From an uncultured bacterium (lineage in GTDB: Bacteria; Cyanobacteriota; Vampirovibrionia; Gastranaerophilales; Gastranaerophilaceae): a DNA stretch of 64,000 nt. Where the stretch lies: contig CASFTJ010000008.1 in assembly GCA_949297715.1 (NCBI GenBank), positions 22,371 through 86,370 of the forward strand, in the 5' to 3' direction. The notes under the pieces were generated by a model. That model ran no database searches. It had not been told where the DNA came from and worked only from the letters and a program-made list of their open reading frames with translations. Each line of letters begins with the position of its first letter. The first letter of the stretch is position 1. This document shows, piece after piece, positions 16,667-25,255 of this stretch. Position numbers and translations under genes: made by a program.

Positions 16667-18418
16667 ATGACAGATAAAAAAACGTTATTTATAGACGGCA
16701 GGGAAGTTGAATTTACCGACGAGCCAAATATTCTGGAAGTAATTAGAAAAGCAGGCATGAATGTTCCGACTTTCTGTTACCGTCCGGATTTGACATCATT
16801 CGGTGCGTGCCGTATGTGTGTTGTGGAAATTGAAGGTAGGGGAATTCAATCCTCCTGCACAATGCCTCCGGAAGCAGGCTTAAAAATTCATCTTAATACG
16901 GAAAGAACAAGAAGAATCAGAAAGACAGTTTTAGAACTTCTTCTTGCAAACCACGATAAAGAATGCTTAACCTGCGATAAATCAGGCAATTGCGAACTTC
17001 AAAAATATTCTGAAGAATACGGAATTAAACAAATAAGATATCCTGAAAAATCATTGGAGGACTATCTTCCGGTAGATGACAGTTCACCGTCGCTTGTAAG
17101 AGATCCGAACAAATGTATTTTGTGCGGTGCATGTGTCAGAGCTTGCTCTGAATTTCAAGGTCACGCAGTTTTAGGATTTGCAAACAGAGGCTCCAAAACG
17201 GTGGTTCAGCCAATGAACGGAAGACCATTAGGACAGGTTGACTGCGTAAACTGCGGACAGTGTGCGGCAGTATGCCCGACAGGAGCTTTGACAATTAAAT
17301 CTGATGTAGAAAAGGTTTGGAAAGAAATTACCAATCCGAATAAGAAAATTGCAGTTCAAATGGCACCTGCAACACGTGTTGCAATCGGCGAAATTTTCGG
17401 ACTTGAGCCAGGAGAAAATTCAATCAAAAAAATGAACGAAGCTTTAAGAAGAATCGGATTTGATTTAATTTTTGATACGAATTTTTCTGCGGATTTGACG
17501 ATTATGGAAGAAGCAACGGAATTTTTGGAAAGATTAAAATCAGGTAAAAATCTTCCGTTATTCACATCCTGCTGTCCTGCTTGGGTTAAGTATCTGGAAG
17601 ACCAGCATCCTGATATGTTAGAGCATCTTTCAAGCTGTAAATCTCCGATGTCAATGTTATCACCGGTTCTGTGTGAACTTGTTCCAAAACACTTTAACAT
17701 TGAAAGAGAAAATCTTGTAGTTGTCGCGATTATGCCATGTACAGCTAAGAAATATGAATGCAAACGTTCAGAACTTTCACACAACGGACACCCTGATACA
17801 GATTATGTATTAACGACACAGGAACTTGGCAGAATGATAAGAGAAGCCGGAATTGACTTTTCTGCTCTGAAAGGTGAAGATTCTGACAGTCCATTTGGAG
17901 AATACACAGGTGCCGGAACAATCTTTGGAGCTTCAGGCGGTGTTGCAGAGGCTGCAGTTAGAACAGCTTATGAATTTGCAACGGGTGAACAGCTTAACGA
18001 TGTTGATATCAAGCAGATGAGAGGTACTACTAACAGAAGCCGTGATATTGAGTTGGATTTAAAAGGTACCAAGCTTGTTGTAAGAGTAGTTTCAACGCTT
18101 AAGGAAGCCGAAAAATCTATTCAAGAGATAAAAGAAGGCAAAGCACAATTCCAGATGCTTGAAGTAATGGCGTGTCCCGGTGGATGTATCAACGGCGGCG
18201 GACAACCGAGAAGCTGTGATGACAGTAAGATTAAGCAAGAACGTGCAGAAGGATTATACAAGGAAGACAGTGAACTTACCATAAGAAAATCACATATGAA
18301 TCCTTCAATACAGAAGCTTTATCAGGAATATTTAGAACACCCGAATTCTCATAAAGCTCATGAAATATTGCACACTGTTTACTCAAACAGATTTGCAGGT
18401 TCATATAAAGATATATAA
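16667..18418 (+). CDS. hydA: [FeFe]-hydrogenase catalytic subunit HydA
   Basis: HydA makes or consumes H2 at the H-cluster. N-terminal modules: plant-type [2Fe-2S] (FCYRP through SSC, about 36-67), a His-Cys [4Fe-4S] site (HDKECLTCDKSGNC) and two [4Fe-4S] clusters (CILCGACVRACSE, CVNCGQCAAVCP). The H-cluster motifs are intact: TSCCPAW (about 300), MPCTAKKYE (about 355) and MACPGGCINGGGQP (about 500). The small-subunit-like tail NPSIQKLYQEYLEHPNSHKA is fused at the C-terminus. The 583 residues lack the extra C-terminal [2Fe-2S] domain of longer bifurcating HydA proteins. The gene set hydC-hydB-hydA indicates a trimeric, probably bifurcating (group A3-type) enzyme. Maturases HydEFG are not in this window. 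Confidence 0.95.
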   Translation: MTDKKTLFIDGREVEFTDEPNILEVIRKAGMNVPTFCYRPDLTSFGACRMCVVEIEGRGIQSSCTMPPEAGLKIHLNTERTRRIRKTVLELLLANHDKECLTCDKSGNCELQKYSEEYGIKQIRYPEKSLEDYLPVDDSSPSLVRDPNKCILCGACVRACSEFQGHAVLGFANRGSKTVVQPMNGRPLGQVDCVNCGQCAAVCPTGALTIKSDVEKVWKEITNPNKKIAVQMAPATRVAIGEIFGLEPGENSIKKMNEALRRIGFDLIFDTNFSADLTIMEEATEFLERLKSGKNLPLFTSCCPAWVKYLEDQHPDMLEHLSSCKSPMSMLSPVLCELVPKHFNIERENLVVVAIMPCTAKKYECKRSELSHNGHPDTDYVLTTQELGRMIREAGIDFSALKGEDSDSPFGEYTGAGTIFGASGGVAEAAVRTAYEFATGEQLNDVDIKQMRGTTNRSRDIELDLKGTKLVVRVVSTLKEAEKSIQEIKEGKAQFQMLEVMACPGGCINGGGQPRSCDDSKIKQERAEGLYKEDSELTIRKSHMNPSIQKLYQEYLEHPNSHKAHEILHTVYSNRFAGSYKDI

Positions 18419-18433
18419 GTCTTTATTATATTT

Positions 18434-18465
18434 CGAAAGCGCCGGTTTCAAAACCGGTGCTTTCG
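18434..18465 (+). terminator. Strong hairpin ending the hyd operon
   Basis: A stem of about 15 bp (CGAAAGCGCCGGTTT paired across a 2-4 base turn, one G-U pair) lies 16 bp after the hydA stop. The tail is not T-rich, so it may end transcription weakly or protect the mRNA 3' end. Confidence 0.6.
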
Positions 18466-18505
18466 GGTATAATAAATCGTGACTATAAAAAGTTAAGGGA
18501 AAAAG

Positions 18506-18886
18506 ATGAATAAAGTTATAAAAAAACATGAAATTACATTTTTTGTGTCTGTATTATTAGTATCAATGGTTATGCTTCCTTCTAATGCTGCAAAAGACGG
18601 TTATTCCAACGATCATATAAAACTCAAAAGTATGGCAAAACTCTATGTTAAGACAGTATTAGAAAGAGGAAGCAATGCATCAAAGCAAAAGATATTGCAA
18701 AGTATGATGGAAAAAGGAGCCTCAAATTTTCAGCTACAAGAATATACCCCTAATCCACAGCGTGGAGATATTAAAATAGACGGGCAAATGGTTGATAGCA
18801 AAAACAAAAGCTGTGTTGTTATAAAATATAAATACAACGGTAATGATTACGAAACCGGAGCCTGCAAGTCACCTTTTGAAAAATAA
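18506..18886 (+). CDS. Small secreted or membrane-anchored hypothetical protein, 126 aa
   Basis: Residues 12-29 form a signal peptide or anchor (FFVSVLLVSMVMLPSNAA) with a plausible cleavage after SNA-A. The mature part is small and basic, with two cysteines (KSCVVIK and GACKSP) that could form a disulfide in the periplasm. No family is recognised. RBS AAGGGA precedes ATG 18506. The next gene, a Skp-like chaperone, is convergent. Confidence 0.65.
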   Translation: MNKVIKKHEITFFVSVLLVSMVMLPSNAAKDGYSNDHIKLKSMAKLYVKTVLERGSNASKQKILQSMMEKGASNFQLQEYTPNPQRGDIKIDGQMVDSKNKSCVVIKYKYNGNDYETGACKSPFEK

Positions 18887-18914
18887 CTAAAAATCGAAAT
18901 ATAATTTTTATAGT

Positions 18915-19358
18915 TTATTTAGAAGATTTAATTTTTTTAATAAGATTAGTTGTCAGATCATTTTTAGAATATAAAACAGCATCCTTAGCAATAATCAAAT
19001 CATAATTATATTCTTTAGCCAGCATTTCAACTTTTTTAGAAAGATCTTTATCGATCTCGGTTATTTTATCGTAATAATTTTTGTCAATTTCTTGTTTTTT
19101 TTCAACGAGTTCTTTTTTATATTTTTCATCAAGTGTTCTTTTATCACTTTGTTCTTTGATGCTGATAAGAAGATTGTTAATTTGCTCCAAATGTTCTTTT
19201 TCAGCATTTCGGATGTCAGTGGAAGAATTCAAAACTTGTCCGACATCAATAACGGCAGTTTTAAAATCAGCATTATCAGCCAAAGCAGGGCAAAAGCCTC
19301 CAATTAAAGTTGCAATCCCGCAAAAAGCAAAAATTATAATTTTCATAATGTTTCCCAT
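18915..19358 (-). CDS. Skp/OmpH-family periplasmic chaperone
   Basis: Skp holds unfolded outer-membrane proteins in the periplasm before the Bam complex inserts them. This 147-residue protein has a signal peptide (residues 1-27, ending PALADN), the N-terminal strand AVIDVGQVLNSS, a long charged coiled coil (about 50-115, KEQSDKRTLDEKYKKELVEK) and the C-terminal block YDLIIAKDAVLYSKNDLT typical of OmpH. ATG 19358 is chosen because AGGAG lies 8 bp upstream. It is divergent from the TpsB/BamA-like barrel gene at 19596, a fitting partner for outer-membrane protein assembly. Confidence 0.85.
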   Translation of the reverse strand: MGNIMKIIIFAFCGIATLIGGFCPALADNADFKTAVIDVGQVLNSSTDIRNAEKEHLEQINNLLISIKEQSDKRTLDEKYKKELVEKKQEIDKNYYDKITEIDKDLSKKVEMLAKEYNYDLIIAKDAVLYSKNDLTTNLIKKIKSSK

Positions 19359-19595
19359 TTGTTAATCTCCTACATTTAATGAATGATTTTTAAATAATGT
19401 TATAGGCTTGATGTGTGAACTTTATTTAAGTATCTTTACTTTAATATTAATGTACTATATAATATTAAAGCATATAGATAAATTTATAAAAATATTAATT
19501 TTTGTAAATTTTTTAGCAAAAAAAGAATTCCACTGGTTTTATTCTAAATATTAGGGTAAAATTTATTGATTAATCGATAATTATAAAGGTGAATA

Positions 19596-21536
19596 ATGGA
19601 AAAGATAAAACTTAACAGACAGGTATTGAAGGCAATTATAGGGTTATCGGCCGTATGTGCAATTACAATACCCGCTTCATTAAATTCAGCTCAGGCAGCG
19701 GATCCAGTTCTTCCAATTTCAATACAACAAATGATGATGGAGGGAGGAGCAGCCGGAAGTGTTAAACATGATACTGATATGCTTCGGTACAAACGAGATG
19801 AAAAATCAATAACTGAAGATTATAAACAGTTTACTCAAGAACGAAATTTTGAAGGTAATGGCGGCGGCCAAATAATCCAGAATAACACAGGTCTGCAAGA
19901 TTCAAGTTATATGCAAGGACAGGTACAGGATATTGATACACAAGGTGTCTTTATCAATTCTGTAGATGTTGCGCCATCTGAAATTTTATCAAAAGAGGAA
20001 ATTAATTCTATTGTTCAGCCAATAGTTGGTCGCAATGTATTTATAAGCGACATTCAAAAAGTTATAGACCAGTTGAATAGCTTATATGCGCAAAAAGGTT
20101 TTGTAACAGCCAAAGCATTTTTGCCGGAACAGACAGTTGAAAACGGAAATATTCATATTGAACTTATTGAAAGTAAAGTCGGAAACATTTCAGTAGAACA
20201 AAATAAATGGACAAGAACCAAGTATATTACAGATCGTATAGAGCAGAAACAGGGACAGCTTTTTGATATTGTAGAATTGGAACAAGATATACTTGATTTC
20301 AACAGATATAATGAAGGTGTAAACCTTACAGCAAACTTGACAGCCGGTACAACTCCCGGAACGACAGATATTGCAATAAAAGCAAATGAAAATTTTCCGT
20401 TCCATGTTGTAGGTATCATGGATAACGCAGGTCGTTATCAAACCGGACATTTAAGAGGCGGTGCAATGATTTATGCGGACAGCTTGTTCCATAACAGAGA
20501 CCGTTTGTCAATTGGTTCTTACTTCTCTGGCGGTGCAATAAGCCCATTTGCTGATTATAACTTCCCTGTAAACAAAAAAGACGGACGTGTTGGTTTTATG
20601 TACGCATCAACATTTGCTAAAATCAAATGGGGGCCATTAACAGATCTTGATCTTAAATCTAAATCATATATCTATTCGTTGTACTACTCACAACCGCTTG
20701 TAAGAAAACCTGGGTTTGAGTTAAAAAGCTACTTAGCCGGCAATTACAAGAGAGCCAGAACCAGTATATTTGATGATTTAATAGATATAGGTGTAGACGA
20801 AATCACCAGTGTAGATTTAGCATTCAATTTAAGAAAAGATACCAAATATGGTATTTGGTATGCTAACCAAGGTGTATCAATGGCATTTCCGATATTTGAC
20901 AGCCAGTCAAGCTATGTAAAGATTAATGGTAGTGCAGTTAGATTACACGACTTCTCACACGGTGTAATCGGTCAATTGAGAGGTAACTATCAGGTTATAC
21001 CAAACAACAAACATATTCCGTATCTTGATCAGTTCCAAGTCGGTGGTCTTGCAACTGTCAGAGGTTACTCAGAAGGTATCTTGATGGGTAAAAACGGTTA
21101 CTATTTAAGCGGTGAATTAATGTTCCCGTTATTACCAAGAGAAATTACAAGTCCAAGATCAGGCGAAAAAGTTCCGTTCATCGGAAAGTATGTAAAAGGT
21201 GCGGTGTTTGCTGACCACGCAGGTGTATTCCCAACACATAGCGAAGATTATCATGAGGGAAGTTACTTCTTAGCATCAGTCGGTATGGGGTTAAGAGTTC
21301 AGTTGCCTGGTGACTTAAGCGCAAGATTATATTGGGGCTATCCTTTAATCAACAACGCTTATGAAACAGACAGAAAATACGGAAGATTCCACTTTGAACT
21401 TACTCTTGAACCGAACCTTGACGCACTGCTAAGAAGCAGAAGCACAGCTCCTCAAAAAGTCGAAAAACATGTCGAAGCTGATTACAACTACGACGACGTA
21501 AGACATTACGACTACTACAACGACGGCGCTCTGTAA
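19596..21536 (+). CDS. ShlB/FhaC/HecB-type outer-membrane transporter (POTRA + beta-barrel)
   Basis: This looks like a TpsB outer-membrane pore of two-partner secretion, or a related Omp85 protein. Order: signal peptide (about 1-35, ending SAQAAD); a Gln-rich linker; a POTRA_2 domain (about 117-193, FINSVDVAPSEILSKEEI to IHIELIESKVG); a second POTRA-like part (195-265); and a 16-strand-type barrel from about 270. The conserved VRGYSEG motif is near residue 487. The C-terminus carries a polar Tyr/Asp-rich tail after the last strand (FHFELTLEP), which is unusual because barrels normally end in Phe. No secreted TpsA partner is adjacent, so its substrate is unknown. A hairpin terminator follows. 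Confidence 0.85.
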   Translation: MEKIKLNRQVLKAIIGLSAVCAITIPASLNSAQAADPVLPISIQQMMMEGGAAGSVKHDTDMLRYKRDEKSITEDYKQFTQERNFEGNGGGQIIQNNTGLQDSSYMQGQVQDIDTQGVFINSVDVAPSEILSKEEINSIVQPIVGRNVFISDIQKVIDQLNSLYAQKGFVTAKAFLPEQTVENGNIHIELIESKVGNISVEQNKWTRTKYITDRIEQKQGQLFDIVELEQDILDFNRYNEGVNLTANLTAGTTPGTTDIAIKANENFPFHVVGIMDNAGRYQTGHLRGGAMIYADSLFHNRDRLSIGSYFSGGAISPFADYNFPVNKKDGRVGFMYASTFAKIKWGPLTDLDLKSKSYIYSLYYSQPLVRKPGFELKSYLAGNYKRARTSIFDDLIDIGVDEITSVDLAFNLRKDTKYGIWYANQGVSMAFPIFDSQSSYVKINGSAVRLHDFSHGVIGQLRGNYQVIPNNKHIPYLDQFQVGGLATVRGYSEGILMGKNGYYLSGELMFPLLPREITSPRSGEKVPFIGKYVKGAVFADHAGVFPTHSEDYHEGSYFLASVGMGLRVQLPGDLSARLYWGYPLINNAYETDRKYGRFHFELTLEPNLDALLRSRSTAPQKVEKHVEADYNYDDVRHYDYYNDGAL

Positions 21537-21550
21537 AAAGAAAAAGGGTA

Positions 21551-21627
21551 CGTCATCCTGAGGCTTTAGCCGAAGGATCTCCCGAAAAGCCGATGGAATT
21601 CTCAGGGCTTCGGATTCTGAACGACAG
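21551..21627. repeat. Interspersed imperfect palindromic repeat, copy 1
   Basis: The element begins CGTCATCCTGAGGCTTTAG, continues with CCGAAGGATCTC, and ends CTTCGGATTCTGAACGAC, a degenerate inverted copy. The same type of repeat lies at 43930-43996. Similar short repeats (cores of the form TCATnCTGAGnGnnAGnnGAAG) occur between genes in many bacteria. Confidence 0.6.
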
Positions 21628-21660
21628 ACTCTTATAAAAGACTTGATAAAAAAAAATTAT

Positions 21661-21696
21661 GCGGTAACTTTATAAATGAAGCTGCCGCTTTTTTAA
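21661..21696 (+). terminator. Probable terminator of the TpsB-like gene
   Basis: GCGG at 21661 pairs with CCGC at 21685-21688, extended imperfectly by AACTT/GAAGCT, and is followed by TTTTTT. It lies just before the bioD ribosome site. Confidence 0.6.
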
Positions 21697-21707
21697 TCGG
21701 AGGAGAG

Positions 21708-22388
21708 ATGGCTAAGGGAATTTTTATAACAGCAACAGGAACTGATGTTGGAAAAACTTATATATCTGCATTAATAGTAAAAAGTATGAGAGAAACGGGA
21801 TTGAATTGCGGATATTATAAGCCTGCCTTAAGCGGCGCAGAAGTCGCAAGCGACGGTAAAATTATTCCCGGAGATGCAGCTTATGTTTTAAAAACAGCGG
21901 GGATTAATGAAGATCCTGAAAATTTTGTCTCATATATTTATAAGCCTGCGGTATCCCCACATCTGGCATCAGAAATGGAAAATAATCCGATAAAACTTGA
22001 AAAAATAAAATCGGATTTTGAAAGAATTAAGAAGGAATTTGACTATCTTCTGGTTGAAGGCGCCGGCGGAATTGTGTGCCCTTTTAATATTGAAGAAGGC
22101 ATTCTTCTGCCTGATGTAATAAAGGCTCTGAACCTTGATACCCTGCTTGTTGCAGACGCAGGACTCGGAACAATAAATTCAACCGTTCTGACCGCGGAAT
22201 ACGCCAAATATCACGGCATAAATATTAAAGGGATTATTCTGAACAAATTTGACGAAAACAGCCTTATGCAGAGCGACAACAAAATCCAGATTGAAAAACT
22301 GACAGGCATAAAAGTCGTTGCGGAAGTAAAAGAAAACGATACTTCAATAAATTTAGACTGGATACTTCCTGCATTCATGGAAGTTTAA
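21708..22388 (+). CDS. bioD: Dethiobiotin synthetase BioD
   Basis: BioD closes the ureido ring of dethiobiotin from 7,8-diaminononanoate, CO2 and ATP. The 226 residues start with the family P-loop ATGTDVGKTYIS (about 9-20). Further signatures are YYKPALSG (the KP-S/T-G substrate loop), LLVEGAGGIVCP (about 114-125) and VVADAGLGTINSTVLT-like nucleotide contacts. RBS GGAGG precedes ATG 21708. It is followed 9 bp later by bioA; bioB, bioF and bioW/C are not visible in this window. Confidence 0.95.
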   Translation: MAKGIFITATGTDVGKTYISALIVKSMRETGLNCGYYKPALSGAEVASDGKIIPGDAAYVLKTAGINEDPENFVSYIYKPAVSPHLASEMENNPIKLEKIKSDFERIKKEFDYLLVEGAGGIVCPFNIEEGILLPDVIKALNLDTLLVADAGLGTINSTVLTAEYAKYHGINIKGIILNKFDENSLMQSDNKIQIEKLTGIKVVAEVKENDTSINLDWILPAFMEV

Positions 22389-22397
22389 GGAGAAAAT

Positions 22398-23744
22398 ATG
22401 AACGAATTAGTTGAAAAAGATTTAAAATATATTTGGCATCCTTGCTCGCAGATGAAGGATTACGAAACCCTATCACCGATAGTAATAGAAAAAGGAGAAG
22501 GGATTTATCTTTACGACACGGAAGGGAACCGTTATGTAGACGTAATTAGTTCCTGGTGGTGTAATCTGCTTGGTCACTGCAACCCTAAGATTAATGAAGC
22601 AGTAAAAAATCAGATAGATAATTTGGAGCACGTAATTTTTGCGAATTTTTCACATAAACCGGCAATAACGCTTTGTGAAAGACTTTCTAAAATTTTGCCG
22701 AAAGGTTTATGTAAGTTTAATTTTACTGACAATGGATCATCAGCAATAGAAGCTGCTATGAAAGTAAGTTTTCAGTATCATACTCAAACAGGAAATCCTC
22801 AAAAAACGAGATTTATGGCACTGACAGACGCATACCATGGTGAAACAATCGGAGCTTTATCCGTTGGGGATTGTGACCTTTATACAAAGTTATACAAACC
22901 GATATTGATGGATATTATAAGAATAAAAGGCCCCGACTGTTATCGTTGTCCTTATGGAAAAACAAGAGAAAATTGCTGCTGCGAATGTTTTGAAGATGCA
23001 GAAAAACAGTTTGCAAAATTCGGGAATGAAACGGCTGCAATTTTAGTTGAGCCTCTTTTGCAAGGTTCAGCGGGTATGAAAATTTATCCGCCTCTGTATT
23101 TAAAAAAATTAAGAGAAATTTGTGATAAGTATAATGTTCACCTGCTTGCAGATGAAATCGCAACAGGATTTGGTAGAACAGGCAAAATGTTCGCCTTTGA
23201 CCATACGGGGGTATCACCTGATATTATGTGTTTATCAAAAGGGCTTACGGGCGGATATATGCCTTGCGCTATGTTTGTGACAACTGATAAGATATATAAC
23301 GCATTTTACGCAGATTACGGAACAGGAAAAGCCTTTATGCATTCTCATACCTATAGCGGAAACCCTCTTGCGTGTTCCGCTGCAAACGCCGTTCTGGATA
23401 TTCTTGAGGACGGCAACGTATTAAAACAGGCTCAGGAAAATGCAATTTACTTTAATAAAATAATTAAAGAAAAATTCTTGCCGCATAAAAATGTCGGAGA
23501 AGTTCGCTCAATTGGGCTTATTAACGCAATAGAGCTTGTAAAAGATAAAACAACCAAAGAATCTCTTGACGGAAGACTTCGCACAGGCTATCAAATCTAT
23601 AAAAAAGCCCTGAAAAAAGGAGTAATACTCCGACCTCTGGGCGACATAATCTATTTTAATCCGCCTCTTATTATAGAAAAAAAAGATATGGATTTTGTAA
23701 CAGATGTTGCGCTTGAATGCCTGAAAGAAATTTTACCTGAATAA
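22398..23744 (+). CDS. bioA: Adenosylmethionine-8-amino-7-oxononanoate aminotransferase BioA
   Basis: BioA is a PLP enzyme that moves an amino group from SAM to KAPA to give diaminononanoate, the BioD substrate. The 448 residues are full length: IWHPCSQMKDY at the N-terminus (the family's substrate-binding Trp), SSWWCNLLGHCNP, NFTDNGSSAIEAAMK for the phosphate site, LLADEIATGFGRTG with the PLP aspartate, and SKGLTGGYMP with the Schiff-base lysine near residue 281. RBS AAGGAG precedes ATG 22398. The bioD-bioA pair is clearly an operon. Confidence 0.95.
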   Translation: MNELVEKDLKYIWHPCSQMKDYETLSPIVIEKGEGIYLYDTEGNRYVDVISSWWCNLLGHCNPKINEAVKNQIDNLEHVIFANFSHKPAITLCERLSKILPKGLCKFNFTDNGSSAIEAAMKVSFQYHTQTGNPQKTRFMALTDAYHGETIGALSVGDCDLYTKLYKPILMDIIRIKGPDCYRCPYGKTRENCCCECFEDAEKQFAKFGNETAAILVEPLLQGSAGMKIYPPLYLKKLREICDKYNVHLLADEIATGFGRTGKMFAFDHTGVSPDIMCLSKGLTGGYMPCAMFVTTDKIYNAFYADYGTGKAFMHSHTYSGNPLACSAANAVLDILEDGNVLKQAQENAIYFNKIIKEKFLPHKNVGEVRSIGLINAIELVKDKTTKESLDGRLRTGYQIYKKALKKGVILRPLGDIIYFNPPLIIEKKDMDFVTDVALECLKEILPE

Positions 23745-23817
23745 TTTTTTATAAAATTGCCTAAATTTTAATATTTTGCTATTATTAGATTTTGATTAAA
23801 AAATTATAAGGAGAGCT

Positions 23818-24504
23818 ATGAAAACAATCGGCATAATTGGCGGGATGAGCTGGGAATCTACAATTGAATATTATAAATACATTAACGGTGAAATAAATAA
23901 AAAACTCGGCGGACTTCACAGTGCCAAAATGCTTATTGAAAGTTATGACTTTGAAGAAATAGAAAAATTACAATCAAGCGAAGATTGGAATACTTTAACA
24001 AAAATTTTAATAAATTCTGCTCAAAAATTAGAAACAGCAGGCGCAGATTACATAGCAATATCCACTAATACAATGCACCTTATGGCACCTGAAGTGCAAA
24101 AGAATATATCAATACCTTTAATTCATATAGCTCAAGCAACAGGGAATTATATAAAAAATAATAATATGAATACGGTTTTATTGATCGGAACAAGATACAC
24201 AATGACAAAACCGTTTTATAAAGATAAATTAAAGAATGAATTCGGCATTAATGTTATCCTCCCTAGCCTTTCTGAGCAAAAAATAATAAATGATATTATT
24301 TATGATGAATTATGCAAAGGTTTGATTAAAGAAAATTCCAAACAAAAACTTCTCGGTATAATATCAGAGCATAAAAAAGAAGGCGCACAGGCTGTCATTC
24401 TTGGCTGTACAGAGCTTCCGAATATCGTCAAAACGGCAGAAATCCCTGTAATTAATACAACAAAAATTCATTGCCTTGAAATTGTGGATAGGATGTTAAA
24501 ATAA
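23818..24504 (+). CDS. Aspartate/glutamate racemase family, YgeA type
   Basis: The protein belongs to the PLP-independent Asp/Glu racemases. Most members use two cysteines; here the first is Thr83 (AISTNTMH) and the second is Cys197 (VILGCTEL). The same residue pair at the same numbers is known for the E. coli YgeA amino acid racemase, so this is probably an L-Asp/L-Glu-type racemase of that subgroup. Other family blocks: IGIIGGMSWEST at residues 4-15, IDIAxA-like LIHIAQATGNYI and LLIGTRYTM. It may supply D-amino acids for the wall or recycle them. RBS AAGGAG precedes ATG 23818. It stands alone, with a promoter-like AT-rich gap upstream. Confidence 0.88.
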   Translation: MKTIGIIGGMSWESTIEYYKYINGEINKKLGGLHSAKMLIESYDFEEIEKLQSSEDWNTLTKILINSAQKLETAGADYIAISTNTMHLMAPEVQKNISIPLIHIAQATGNYIKNNNMNTVLLIGTRYTMTKPFYKDKLKNEFGINVILPSLSEQKIINDIIYDELCKGLIKENSKQKLLGIISEHKKEGAQAVILGCTELPNIVKTAEIPVINTTKIHCLEIVDRMLK

Positions 24505-24678
24505 CCCCTTACTTACATTTCTCCTCAAATTTTACGCCAATAAAAGCACTCCAAATCCTGCGTTAAAGTAATTAACGTAATTTGTACACTTATCCTAAAA
24601 TAAACTCACTTAAACGGCGATTAAAAATTTTTAAAGAAACTTTTATCCACACACGACGTCTGTTAAATTGTAAAGGGT
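24505..24678. other. Non-coding gap with no clear feature
   Basis: This stretch lies between the racemase and the microprotein gene. I see only a short inverted repeat (CGTTAAAGTAATTAACG near 24573) and no convincing frame, promoter or terminator. Confidence 0.4.
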
Positions 24679-24774
24679 TTAACCTTCAGTCGTTAATTCT
24701 TCCCAGATGCTTGGGACTACGATTAACGCAGTGTAAACGATGAACCCGAATAGAATTAAGTTGATAGCTTCCAT
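24679..24774 (-). CDS. 31-residue single-helix membrane microprotein
   Basis: A short frame on the minus strand starts at ATG 24774 behind a strong TAGGAGAG ribosome site and ends at 24679. The first 22 residues are one hydrophobic helix (core NLILFGFIVYTALIVVPS), and the end is short and acidic (WEELTTEG). The combination of ribosome site, clean membrane helix and topology-like acidic tail argues for a real gene although it is below usual annotation length. Its size and shape resemble the small single-helix subunits of membrane complexes. No partner is next to it and I do not identify a family. Confidence 0.6.
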   Translation of the reverse strand: MEAINLILFGFIVYTALIVVPSIWEELTTEG

Positions 24775-24884
24775 ATAAACTCTCCTATAGCTTACATTTA
24801 TATTATGCCCATGCTGATATTTTATGTAACATAATTTTACAAATTAAAATTAAAATTTTTGATAACATAAGAAGTGAGGAAAAT

Positions 24885-25190
24885 ATGAAAAAAAATATTT
24901 CAAAACTGTTTAAAAATCTATGCTGTTCCGTATGCAAAGAAGGATTTAACGAAGATTCTTTAACCGTAAAACGTGATGAAGCCGGACTTCTTGTTGTAAG
25001 TCTTAAGTGTAAAAATTGCGGTAAAAATTACGGTATAGCATTCTTAGGATTTTCGGATATAAATATCAAAAATGAAGAGCCGTTCGAAGTTGTAGAAGGC
25101 CCTGATCCGATAAGTTATGACGATGTAATTGATGCGCACAGATTTATTAAAAATCTTGATGAAAATTGGAATAAATATTTACCAAAATAA
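24885..25190 (+). CDS. Zinc-ribbon protein, 101 aa
   Basis: Two CxxC knuckles, CSVC (about residues 15-18) and CKNCG (about 44-48), flank beta strands (SLTVKRDEAGLLVVSLKC) and make a classical zinc ribbon. The C-terminal part is acidic and helical (PISYDDVIDAHRFIKNLDENW). It is cytoplasmic; a nucleic-acid or protein-binding role is possible but not shown. RBS GTGAGGA precedes ATG 24885. A strong terminator follows. Confidence 0.75.
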   Translation: MKKNISKLFKNLCCSVCKEGFNEDSLTVKRDEAGLLVVSLKCKNCGKNYGIAFLGFSDINIKNEEPFEVVEGPDPISYDDVIDAHRFIKNLDENWNKYLPK

Positions 25191-25197
25191 AACTGAA

Positions 25198-25234
25198 GCG
25201 GGAAGTTTTTTATAAAAACTTCCCGCCTTTTTTT
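25198..25234. terminator. Strong bidirectional terminator
   Basis: GCGGGAAGTTTTT and its complement form a 13-bp stem with a 3-base loop (25198-25226) followed by seven T. It lies between the convergent zinc-ribbon gene and the nupC-like gene. Confidence 0.9.
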
Positions 25235-25255
25235 ATCCAAATTATAAATCTTAGA

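Noticed and set aside
24679..24774. Homology of the 31-residue protein to a photosystem small subunit such as PsbM
   Set aside because: Only the size, the ME start and a membrane helix agree. That is too little to claim homology in a non-photosynthetic genome.
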